Below are positions 1 through 5,778 of a stretch of 8,680 nucleotides of DNA, one piece after another. The stretch is from Desulfobacterales bacterium. Its GTDB lineage: Bacteria > Desulfobacterota > Desulfobacteria > Desulfobacterales > 4be13. The notes under the pieces are model-generated. The model worked only from the letters and a program-made list of their open reading frames with translations, ran no database searches and was not told the origin of the DNA. The translations under genes and the position numbers were made by a program. The DNA is taken from positions 1 through 8,680 of the forward strand of contig JAOZLU010000280.1 in the NCBI GenBank assembly GCA_029934695.1, given 5' to 3'. Position 1 is the first letter of the stretch, and the number at the start of each line of letters is the position of its first letter.

Positions 1-1
1 C

Positions 2-157
2 ACTGCCCACGCCGAGGGCCTTCAGGGTTCCCTGTGTCCCGTCAGCCGGACTGAAACGGACCTTCGTGCTTATCATCTCAAAGGGATATATAATGCTCGA
101 ATCCGGGCTGACCTCCGGCTTAAATCTCACCACATCTGTGTCGCTGAGACGGATCAC
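2..157 (-). CDS. Open frame overlapping the end of YD fragment F, continues beyond window
   Basis: A second minus frame runs from a TGA at 175-173 to the window edge. A GTG at 157 overlaps the YD stop as GTGA. The peptide VIRLSDTDVVRFKPEVSPDS continues with IIYPFEMISTKVRFSP and a Gly-rich run at the edge, and reads like a beta-rich extracellular segment, not a random frame. It may be the continuation of F after a frameshift, a different Rhs region joined by recombination, or a separate gene. Too little is visible to decide. Confidence 0.4.
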   Translation of the reverse strand, partial: MIRLSDTDVVRFKPEVSPDSSIIYPFEMISTKVRFSPADGTQGTLKALGVGS

Positions 158-477
158 GATGAGATGACCGTCTCATTCCCAGTGTCCGTGATATCCGGGC
201 GGTGAACCGCCGTGACCCGTCCGATGTCGTCGTAATCGTAGGTGAAAACATTCTCCTCCGGATCGGTCACGGAGGCGAGATTCCCCCGGGTGTCGTAGGC
301 GAAAACGCTCTGCCGTGTGCCGGTCGTGACTGTCTCCGGACGTCTCTTTGTGTCATAGCAGGATTCCGTTTCCTTACGAAGCTGAAAAGCCTGCAATACG
401 CTTTTCCTCCCATATCGCCCTTTTTGGCCCCGAAAAGAGCGATACAGGCCCTGTTTAAAGCCAAAATCAACAAACAA
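154..477 (-). pseudogene. YD-repeat fragment F after the repeat element
   Basis: YD coding is convincing from about 364 (CYDTKRRPETVTTGTR, FAYDTRGNLASVTDPE, TYDYDDIGRVTAVHRP); residues before this in the frame are translated repeat element, so ATG 477 is not a natural start. The fragment covers about three YD repeats from a region upstream of the RHS core, a different part of the gene from that kept in A to E. It ends in TGA at 156-154 after an unusual segment (ITDTGNETVISS). The following frame is open to the edge. Probably a remnant of a YD/Rhs gene. Confidence 0.65.
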
Positions 478-519
478 TTTTTAATATTAAGCACTTATCA
501 CGACCCGACCTCGTACACC
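365..519. mobile_element. MITE/REP-like element, diverged copy 2, one end lost
   Basis: The hairpin core at 412-452 closely matches copy 1 (7149-7189), and the right end CGACCCGACCTCGTACACC (501-519) matches the right end of copy 1 (7240-7258). Between them the AT-rich linker (TTTAATATTAAG) is also shared. Alignment fades towards 365-410, and no matching left end is found before YD coding begins, so this copy is truncated or was replaced there. It sits between immunity gene E and module F, the same setting as copy 1. Confidence 0.6.
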
Positions 520-540
520 CGAACCTCGTACGCTCGAACC
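507..540. repeat. Short tandem repeat, period 14-15 bases
   Basis: GACCTCGTACACCC is followed by GAACCTCGTACGCTC and then a partial GAACC. It begins inside the right end of repeat element copy 2 and extends towards immunity gene E, as if the element end had been duplicated. Confidence 0.55.
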
Positions 541-556
541 TTCAGCAGCCCTGTCC

Positions 557-1072
557 TTATTTTTTGAATAAAATATTACGTTCGGACAAAGCTGTTTCAA
601 TTTTTTTCTGTGTCGAAGGATCCTCATTATTAAAATAAAATCTCAGTCCTTCATCCGATGACATACGAATATAAATATTTACAGAAGATTCACTCTGAAT
701 TTCCCTGGCATTTGTCAGTTCGTTCCTGTCCAATCGGATAAAGCCGACATTTGAAAAAGGAAGTTTCATGCTTATCTCGGTTAAGATATACAGAGTGAGA
801 ACAAAGCAGACAATCTGAATAAATCTGATTATTCTTTCAAACCCTTTTCCGAGTGATTTTTCCGAGCTGATCTTACGATTTATCCGGAAAAACACCATAA
901 TCAGAAAAAACGGGACAAACCCTGAAAACAGCAGCAGAACCGTATATGACTCATGCCCGGTATGTCTCAGCAGATCAATCTGCGGAGCTGACAAGTCAAA
1001 ATATATCCAGGGAAAAATAATCAGAACGTAAAAAATAATCAGACCCTTCCCGGAAAAACTGAACGATTTCAT
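557..1072 (-). CDS. Membrane immunity-like protein E (171 aa, three helices)
   Basis: ATG 1072 has AGG about eight bases upstream. The product has hydrophobic segments near residues 10-27, 43-63 and 83-102, and a soluble C-terminal domain of about 69 residues (105-171). The loop between helices two and three is strongly basic (RINRKISSEKSLGKGFERIIR) and the N-terminus is basic, so the positive-inside rule places both in the cytoplasm and the C-terminal domain in the periplasm. No family is recognised. In the immunity slot after tip E, such a topology suits protection of the periplasm or cell wall, consistent with a wall-hydrolase-like tip. The role is inferred from position and topology. Confidence 0.75.
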   Translation of the reverse strand: MKSFSFSGKGLIIFYVLIIFPWIYFDLSAPQIDLLRHTGHESYTVLLLFSGFVPFFLIMVFFRINRKISSEKSLGKGFERIIRFIQIVCFVLTLYILTEISMKLPFSNVGFIRLDRNELTNAREIQSESSVNIYIRMSSDEGLRFYFNNEDPSTQKKIETALSERNILFKK

Positions 1073-1141
1073 AAGTCTAACCTGACAATCAACAAATCAG
1101 GAGGATCAGAAACTCACTGATAAATTTGTCCGAGTCCGCAG

Positions 1142-1204
1142 TTTCGCCTTCGGCGATCTGTTCCGAAGTCTGTGTATCCGAACAGAGGATGCCTGAAGGC
1201 GAAA
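1142..1204. repeat. Imperfect inverted repeat between tip E and its partner gene
   Basis: TTTCGCCTTC (1142-1151) pairs perfectly with GAAGGCGAAA (1195-1204), and CTGTTC (1158-1163) with GAACAG (1180-1185), giving a long two-part stem. The minus-strand transcript has no clear T run after it. It lies 28 bases after the tip E stop. Confidence 0.7.
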
Positions 1205-1232
1205 ACGCAGATCACTGATTCAGCATATTTAT

Positions 1233-2255
1233 TTATTCATCCATGCCGATCATGTCATTCATCCAATCAATACAATTGTGTCGGATCCAGGAATAATCAG
1301 GCGGGTCTGAAAAGCTTTCCACTATCTTTTCATATGTCGTCTGATCCAGCCAGTCAAAGTCATATATCACCTGAGGGTCCGAACACGCCCGCGGAGCATC
1401 CGTTGTTTCCCAGCGGACCACACCTTCGACGCTGCCTCCGAGCAGCCATCTGAGAATGTCGGCAAAATCTGAGAAATCGTCCGGTCCGAAACTCCATTGT
1501 CCTGTCAGAGAAGTATCTGCATTTTCTATTCTGACAGAAGGATGAGGACCGCACCGGATTATACTGACCTTCCGTCCGTCATGATCAATGAAACCGACAG
1601 GATTGTTCAGGCAATACCCATACAGATCAGTGTCCCCGCCTGCAAAGAGAATCGGGTCCTTCGCTGTCCATCGCCCTGTCTCCGGATCGTAGTCACGGTA
1701 GCCGAATCTTACAAGGCCGGTGTCTTTGTCACACAGGCCGCCAGCGAAGCCGAAGGGCACTGCGAACGAGGCATCGCTGTCAGAGAGGATGTTCCCGAAA
1801 GTATCATACTCAATCCTTTTTACCACAGTTCCCGATGCATCCGCAACAACTTTCAGCGTGCCGACCTGATCATATCCGAGATAGTACGTCACCCCGTCCT
1901 TCGTCATGGCGAGAGGCATCCGTGCATCCGCATACTCAAAGCGCATCTTCAGCGTCTCGTCGGCATTATAGACCGCCAGCAGCCGTGTCAGTCCCTGCCA
2001 CAGATATTTCTCGGTGACAGTGCCGTTCACCTTCTTCGCAATGCGCCTGCCGAGCGGGTCATGCACATATTCGATCACTTTGCCGTCAGGCAGCTCAACC
2101 CGAAGCAGCTCGCCACGGGAAGAGTAGGCATACTCCGTCATGTCCGAACCGTCGGTCTTCTTTTTCAGGAACCCGTCGTCGTCCCCGACGGTGACAAGGC
2201 GGTCCTCGTCGTCATAAGTGAGGCTCCTGCCGGCGATCCCCCTCGGCACACCCAT
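1233..2255 (-). CDS. Rhs/YD core fragment E with papain/NlpC-P60-like tip
   Basis: The ATG at 2255 gives 340 aa but has no clear ribosome site and joins the YD sequence at GIAGRSLTYDDEDRL. Residues 12-64 are YD sequence, 65-219 the RHS core (with NNP in place of NDP) and 220-340 the tip. The tip has His238 in GPHPSVRIE followed by GQWSFGPDD, and Cys328 near the end in YSWIRHNCIDWM. A His in an early strand and a late NC motif is the order seen in circularly permuted NlpC/P60 or papain-like hydrolases, which cut peptidoglycan, proteins or lipids; this assignment is tentative. A peptidoglycan-directed activity would fit the membrane partner gene with a likely periplasmic domain. There is no signal peptide; delivery would need a complete Rhs protein. 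Confidence 0.85.
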   Translation of the reverse strand: MGVPRGIAGRSLTYDDEDRLVTVGDDDGFLKKKTDGSDMTEYAYSSRGELLRVELPDGKVIEYVHDPLGRRIAKKVNGTVTEKYLWQGLTRLLAVYNADETLKMRFEYADARMPLAMTKDGVTYYLGYDQVGTLKVVADASGTVVKRIEYDTFGNILSDSDASFAVPFGFAGGLCDKDTGLVRFGYRDYDPETGRWTAKDPILFAGGDTDLYGYCLNNPVGFIDHDGRKVSIIRCGPHPSVRIENADTSLTGQWSFGPDDFSDFADILRWLLGGSVEGVVRWETTDAPRACSDPQVIYDFDWLDQTTYEKIVESFSDPPDYSWIRHNCIDWMNDMIGMDE

Positions 2256-2267
2256 GTTTTTATCAGA

Positions 2268-2660
2268 TTATCCGCTTTCCTCCTCTCTCTCCCCGACCGG
2301 ATAGGAAGTAATCTCCATATCAATTTCCGGCCATAATTCGCTAATAAGCCTTAGACAGTCTCCGGAAAGATTTACCGAACAAGTATAAGTATCATAAAAG
2401 ACAGCTATGTCAAGATAGATATCCCTGAACAACTCTTTGTTATCTGCCAACAAGCTGTGAGACGTGACAGATGTGATGAATTTTATCTGATCCGAAAGCG
2501 ACTCATTCTTATCTGAAAGAGCCTCCAGCCTCCACAATAGCCCGGTGTCCGTTTCCCGACTGCTCAGTTGCAAATCTTTTTTTACAAAAAGCTCTGTCAA
2601 CTGATCCTTCCTTATTGAAGAAGAAGTGATAAAAATCAGAGATATGTCATATTCTTTCAA
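2268..2660 (-). CDS. Immunity-like protein D, DUF4279-like (130 aa)
   Basis: The product is soluble and acidic. It opens with a beta strand (MKEYDISLIFIT), followed by a short helix, a Trp-bearing strand (TGLLWRLEAL), a helical middle with SDQIKFITSV, and a final strand-helix part (LDIAVFYDTYTCSVNLSGDC, then LRLISELWPEIDMEITSY). The order of strand, LW-type motif, paired strands and a closing D.EITSY recalls DUF4279 proteins, which are often found beside polymorphic toxins; I recognise this by pattern only. The start is TTG 2660, chosen for its strong ribosome site. It ends 12 bases before ATG 2255 of module E. It is the best candidate immunity gene for tip D. Confidence 0.7.
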   Translation of the reverse strand: MKEYDISLIFITSSSIRKDQLTELFVKKDLQLSSRETDTGLLWRLEALSDKNESLSDQIKFITSVTSHSLLADNKELFRDIYLDIAVFYDTYTCSVNLSGDCLRLISELWPEIDMEITSYPVGEREEESG

Positions 2661-2778
2661 AATTATTCCCCCTCCGGATCTTCACATAGCTGAAGGCGGA
2701 TCCTCCAATACCCTCAGTTCTGACAAATTCATCATCACTGTCCAACCTGTCTTCCCATTCTCTTAATTTGCCTTTCAT
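2647..2778 (-). CDS. Small ORF of 43 aa upstream of immunity-like gene D
   Basis: The ORF starts at ATG 2778 with GAGG seven bases upstream (2786-2789) and ends with a TGA inside the next gene, overlapping its start by about 14 bases. The product, MKGKLREWEDRLDSDDEFVR followed by a Gly/Ser turn and a basic end (YVKIRRGNNFERI), is charged and soluble with no recognised family. It could be a leader coupled to gene D, a short second immunity protein or the remnant of an older one. The good ribosome site and the overlap favour translation. Confidence 0.45.
   Translation of the reverse strand: MKGKLREWEDRLDSDDEFVRTEGIGGSAFSYVKIRRGNNFERI
2668..2675 (-). promoter_or_regulatory. Strong ribosome binding site fixing the TTG start of gene D
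   Basis: GGAGGGGG on the minus strand sits seven bases before TTG 2660. No ATG is available in frame at this spacing, so the Shine-Dalgarno match supports TTG as the start. Confidence 0.6.
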
Positions 2779-2827
2779 GTCGTTGCCTCATATTGTATGT
2801 CTATAAATAAAAATAAGAAATTTTATG

Positions 2828-2858
2828 ATTATAACGCCTTTTACGGAGTTCGTGTCAG
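2828..2858 (-). promoter_or_regulatory. Candidate promoter for the module D partner genes
   Basis: On the minus strand, a TATAAT box (2833-2828) follows CTGACA (2858-2853), one change from TTGACA, with a 19-base spacer that is slightly long. The stretch downstream to the first ATG at 2778 is AT-rich. Lying after a terminator-like hairpin, it would let the partner genes be expressed apart from tip D. Sequence-only prediction. Confidence 0.35.
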
Positions 2859-2935
2859 GAATGTGAGAATCGGCAGCATTCCCGTCATTCTTAACCAGGA
2901 AGCCCCGATCGGAGAGGAGGGGAGAATGAAAAATA

Positions 2936-2982
2936 ATGGCCCCGATCCGGTCACATTGGAATTCGGACCGAATCAGTGCCAT
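2936..2982 (-). terminator. Terminator-like hairpin after tip D
   Basis: Arms at 2966-2982 and 2936-2952 pair at 14 of 17 positions (ATGGC/GCCAT outer, GAT/ATC and CGGTC/GACCG inner) around a 13-base loop. In the minus transcript the stem is followed by TATTTTTC, and AAAAA precedes it, so it could terminate transcription coming from tip D. It lies 77 bases after the tip D stop. The candidate promoter of the next genes lies downstream of it. Confidence 0.5.
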
Positions 2983-3058
2983 TTTTCAGTTGAAAATTTT
3001 TTCCCATAGCTCTCTGCCTCTGACTCATATGCCAGTCTGCAACATATGCCTTTCAGAA

Positions 3059-3889
3059 TCAGTCGCTCTGATCAGGTGCGTTTTCGACAATATCTCCAAG
3101 CAGTTCCGCACATTCCTGGGGGTACCTTGCACAATAGGCATCCACAGTCGTGCAACCACCGATTCCTACCTTGAATTTCCCCTTTTTCCTTTTCTTTTTC
3201 TTATCAGGTCCCGGCTTGCCCAAGTCCATCCATTCTTTGTAGAGTTCCTCTGCCTCCTCTTTGGTAGCATCCGGATCACCTTTTTCTTTCACATTCCTAT
3301 GATACCAATTCCAAAATTTCTTAGGCAATCCGTAATGTTTGTCTTTCGGATTTAATCCATCTGAATCAGACCAGTTAACCGGATCATTCACACAATATCC
3401 GTAAAGGTCAGTATCCCCGCCTGCAAAGAGAATCGGGTCTTTCGCTGTCCACCGGCCAGTTTCCGGATCATAGTCACGATAGCCGAAGCGCACAAGGCCG
3501 GTGTCTCTGTCATGCAGGCCGCCTGCGAAGCCGAAAGGCACTGCGAAGGAATCATCACTGTCGGAAATGATGTTCCCGAAGGCATCATATTCAATCCTCT
3601 TTACCACATTTCCTGATGCGTCCGCAACAACTTTCAGCGTGCCGACCTGATCATATCCGAGATAATACGTCTCAAGGCCCTTTGTCATGGCAACGGGCAT
3701 CCGTGCATCCGCATACTCGAATCGCATTTTCAGCGTGTCGTCGGCGTTGTACACAGCCAGCAGCCGTGTAAGCCCCTGCCACAGATATTTCTCGGTAATA
3801 ACGCCGTCAACCTTTTTGGCAATGCGCCTGCCGAGCGGGTCATGCATATATTCATCGTATGAGTGCAGGTCGGCCCAATTGGCTGCCAT
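3059..3889 (-). CDS. Rhs core fragment D with lysine-rich C-terminal tip
   Basis: The ORF opens at ATG 3889, about 14 bases after the stop of the HExxH gene, with a unique 12-residue lead (MAANWADLHSYD) that joins the core at EYMHDPLG. This is the shortest core of the intact modules, with no YD repeats or secretion signal and no clear ribosome site. Core residues are about 16-170. The 106-aa tip contains HYGLPKKFWNWYHRNVK, an acidic helix (EEAEELYKEWMD), a run KKKKRKKGK and a Cys-bearing end (DAYCARYPQECAELLGD). The basic stretch could bind nucleic acid. The tip family is not recognised; a toxin role is inferred from the architecture. A terminator-like hairpin and the partner genes follow. 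Confidence 0.85.
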   Translation of the reverse strand: MAANWADLHSYDEYMHDPLGRRIAKKVDGVITEKYLWQGLTRLLAVYNADDTLKMRFEYADARMPVAMTKGLETYYLGYDQVGTLKVVADASGNVVKRIEYDAFGNIISDSDDSFAVPFGFAGGLHDRDTGLVRFGYRDYDPETGRWTAKDPILFAGGDTDLYGYCVNDPVNWSDSDGLNPKDKHYGLPKKFWNWYHRNVKEKGDPDATKEEAEELYKEWMDLGKPGPDKKKKRKKGKFKVGIGGCTTVDAYCARYPQECAELLGDIVENAPDQSD

Positions 3890-3903
3890 CAGCTATTCCG
3901 TGA

Positions 3904-4386
3904 TCAGATCGTTTTCCGGGCGTTAAAAAACCGACGTAATAATAAAAAAAGCAATTTCGCTACAGGTTTAAAAGGTCCGAAAGAGGGATATACATATTTC
4001 AGTGCATTGTTTTCAGCAGATTTTTCCTTATCTGATCTGCCGTCGTTCCTTTTTACATGATGATCTATTTCATGGCCTAATGCAAGACCTGTCGAAAGAT
4101 AGGGAAAGATATAGGTTTTTTTTAATAACCATGGTTGCCATCCTATTATGTCCTCTGCAAAAAGTTCAATTTTCCGATCTTTTTTGTAATAACACCCGAA
4201 AGCCATGTTGTCCGGGTCTCTGCCTGATATCCGAATTTCTCTGAGCCCTCTGAGAGTGTCCGGAGGAACATACTTTATTATCCTCCTGACAATTTTTTCC
4301 AAGTTCACGCCGCATTCCCCATAACATTCTGTTATTTCGGGCAGCGTATCAGCATCTTTATCTTCCTTAGAAAGCATTTGTCTCAT
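3904..4386 (-). CDS. HExxH zinc-metallopeptidase-like protein in the immunity position of module C (160 aa)
   Basis: The ATG at 4386 is the first start; its ribosome site is weak. The central motif ALGHEIDHHVKR places His105, Glu106 and His109 in an HExxH zinc site, and Glu121 or Glu125 in SDKEKSAEN is a candidate third ligand, as in gluzincins. The region before it (FGCYYKKDRKIELFAEDIIGW) is well ordered, and the C-terminus is a hydrophobic and basic helix (KPVAKLLFLLLRRFF) that may contact a membrane. No signal peptide is seen. The gene lies 122 bp after tip C and about 14 bp before core D. It may be an immunity protein on a peptidase fold, an enzyme that inactivates tip C, or a passenger gene. 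The HExxH motif is seen; activity is not shown. Confidence 0.7.
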   Translation of the reverse strand: MRQMLSKEDKDADTLPEITECYGECGVNLEKIVRRIIKYVPPDTLRGLREIRISGRDPDNMAFGCYYKKDRKIELFAEDIIGWQPWLLKKTYIFPYLSTGLALGHEIDHHVKRNDGRSDKEKSAENNALKYVYPSFGPFKPVAKLLFLLLRRFFNARKTI

Positions 4387-4409
4387 TTTTCAGTTATGTC
4401 TGTGCAATT

Positions 4410-4459
4410 CTGCGGAAGCGGGGCCGCACAGCCTTCGGGCAGGAACCCCGATTCCGCAG
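4410..4459. repeat. 14-bp inverted repeat between tip C and the HExxH gene
   Basis: Arms at 4410-4423 (CTGCGGAAGCGGGG) and 4446-4459 (CCCCGATTCCGCAG) pair with a single mismatch. The loop holds a smaller GCC-TTCG-GGC hairpin at 4431-4440. No T run follows on the minus strand, so it is not a standard terminator. Its position matches the hairpins of modules A, D and E although the sequence differs. Confidence 0.75.
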
Positions 4460-4508
4460 GAACGGCATGATTTGTTTTATGGCAGGCCCAAACCAAAGAG
4501 AAACCTTC

Positions 4509-4892
4509 TTATGTTCCGGCTCCGCCCCCTGAAGCCGCTGCGGCGGCTATTTTGCCTGCATACCATCTGAATTTTTGCCAACTGCTCATTTTATCCCAGT
4601 TTGAAGGCTTCTTCCAAAAATCTTTATCCTTGTGGGGATCTCCGCTGGGTGGTTCCCAACCTGGCATTCCGGGGGCATCCCGCAAAGGTCCGGGTCTGCA
4701 TGGAGAAGGCTTCCAAACTTTCGGGTCTCTGCCCCTCCGTCTTGCCTCGGAATAAATATCTTCAGCTACCTGGCCCAGCATATAAGCCATAGTCAGATCA
4801 GCTAATGCCATAGCAGCAGTATATGCACCCGGAGCAACAACCAGAAAGTAAAAAGTTCCTTCAGGATCAATAAAATTCGCCGGATCATTCAC
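4509..4892 (-). pseudogene. Tip C of the frameshifted Rhs module (about 123 aa)
   Basis: This is the downstream frame of module C. It begins in the core (VNDPANFIDPEG) and continues as a unique tip. Residues following the core include a hydrophobic stretch (FYFLVVAPGAYTAAMALADL), a basic patch (YSEARRRGRDP), a Pro-rich linker (PGMPGWEPPSGDPHKD) and a Trp/Lys-rich region (FWKKPSNWDKMSSWQKFRWY) before an Ala/Gly end. No known toxin family or catalytic motif was recognised. GTG 4892 is a core codon, not a credible start, so the tip can be made only if the frameshift is bypassed. A hairpin and the HExxH gene follow. Confidence 0.7.
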
Positions 4893-4908
4893 ACAGTACC
4901 CGTAAAGA

Positions 4909-5361
4909 TCAGTGTCCCCGCCTGCGAACAGAATCGGGTCTTTCGCTGTCCACCTTGCCAGTTGCCGGATCGTAATCCCTGTATCCGAATCTTACAAGAC
5001 CGGTATCTTTGTCATGCAGGCCGCCTGCGAACCCGAAAGGCACTGCAAACAACGGATTGCTGTCGGAAATGATGTTCCCGAAAGCGTCATACTCAATCGT
5101 CTTTACCACAGCTCCCGATGCGTCCGCAACAGCTTTCAGCGTGCCGACCTGATCATAGCCGAGATAATACGTCACCCCGTCCTTTGTCATGGCAACGGGC
5201 ATCCGTGCATCCGCATACTCGAAGCGCATTCTCAGCGTGTCATCGGCATTGTACACAGCAAGCAGCCGTGTCAGCCCCTGCCACAGATACTTTTCGGTGA
5301 TGACGTCGTTCACTTTTTTGGCAATGCGCCTGCCCAGCGGGTCATGCACATATTCGATCAC
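4909..5361 (-). pseudogene. Rhs core fragment C, frameshifted before its tip
   Basis: Core sequence resumes at CRLPDG immediately after the stop of gene B (TAA at 5391-5389); the first start-like codon is GTG 5361. The core reads normally to DYDPATGK and then runs into an unrelated frame (VDSERPDSVRRRGH) and a stop. The HDPLG-to-NDP interval is 466 bp here against 465 in the other four modules, and comparison with module D places one extra base near 4955-4956. Restoring the frame gives GRW/TAKDPILFAGGDTDLYGYCVNDP and joins it to the tip at 4880-4509. No slippery run is present, so simple decay or a sequencing error is more likely than programmed frameshifting. Confidence 0.8.
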
Positions 5362-5388
5362 CGCCCCGTCAGGCAGCCTGCAACCGAA

Positions 5389-5778
5389 TTACAAAAGGAA
5401 CAGTTTAATAAACAGTTTTGTAATATGATAGCCCAGAAAACCCGATACAGCAAGCCAGGCGACTGCTGAAAAATATACAGCGTATAATGTAAGCTGCATC
5501 CGTAATTCCAGTTCTTCCTGCTGCTCAAGATGCGGGCCCATATGCTGAAGCACAGTTTCTCCCGCCGCCCTGATAATCCAGATACAGATAACGCCTACCG
5601 CCAATCCTTCAGCCAGGGCTGCCAGTAAACAGAAATTCCCCAATTTCGCACCTTTCGCCGCAACGTATGCATTTCCCAGCGCCACTCCTCCGGACATGAG
5701 AGTCAGCAAATCCCACATACTGACTTCTCCCTGCCTTTTAATATCCTTATATTTCGGCTTTTCCGTCTGAGGATTCAT
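5389..5778 (-). CDS. Membrane immunity-like protein B (129 aa)
   Basis: I chose ATG 5778 because it overlaps the tip B stop as ATGA and has GGGGA seven bases upstream; an in-frame start at 5793 would sit before this site and is less likely. The product has a polar N-terminus (MNPQTEKPKYKD), then about three membrane segments: roughly residues 24-42, 48-68 and 94-128, with an acidic loop (EQQEELELR) between the last two. No family is recognised. The ATGA overlap implies translational coupling to tip B. A polytopic partner of a hydrophobic tip is typical where the toxin acts at the inner membrane, which is inference. Core C starts directly after its TAA. Confidence 0.75.
   Translation of the reverse strand: MNPQTEKPKYKDIKRQGEVSMWDLLTLMSGGVALGNAYVAAKGAKLGNFCLLAALAEGLAVGVICIWIIRAAGETVLQHMGPHLEQQEELELRMQLTLYAVYFSAVAWLAVSGFLGYHITKLFIKLFLL

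Noticed and set aside
1497..2336. Long plus-strand ORF opposite core E, with similar plus-strand ORFs opposite the other cores
   Set aside because: They recur opposite every core copy and are the antisense shadow of the conserved core; their peptides are rich in His, Arg, Ser and Pro with no domain signal.
2788..2982. Minus-strand ORF of 64 aa in the gap after tip D
   Set aside because: It begins inside the terminator-like hairpin, has no ribosome site and no recognisable composition; it probably arises by chance.
4945..4965. Programmed ribosomal frameshift in core C
   Set aside because: No slippery homopolymer or heptamer is seen at the site, and the other four cores carry the in-frame version.
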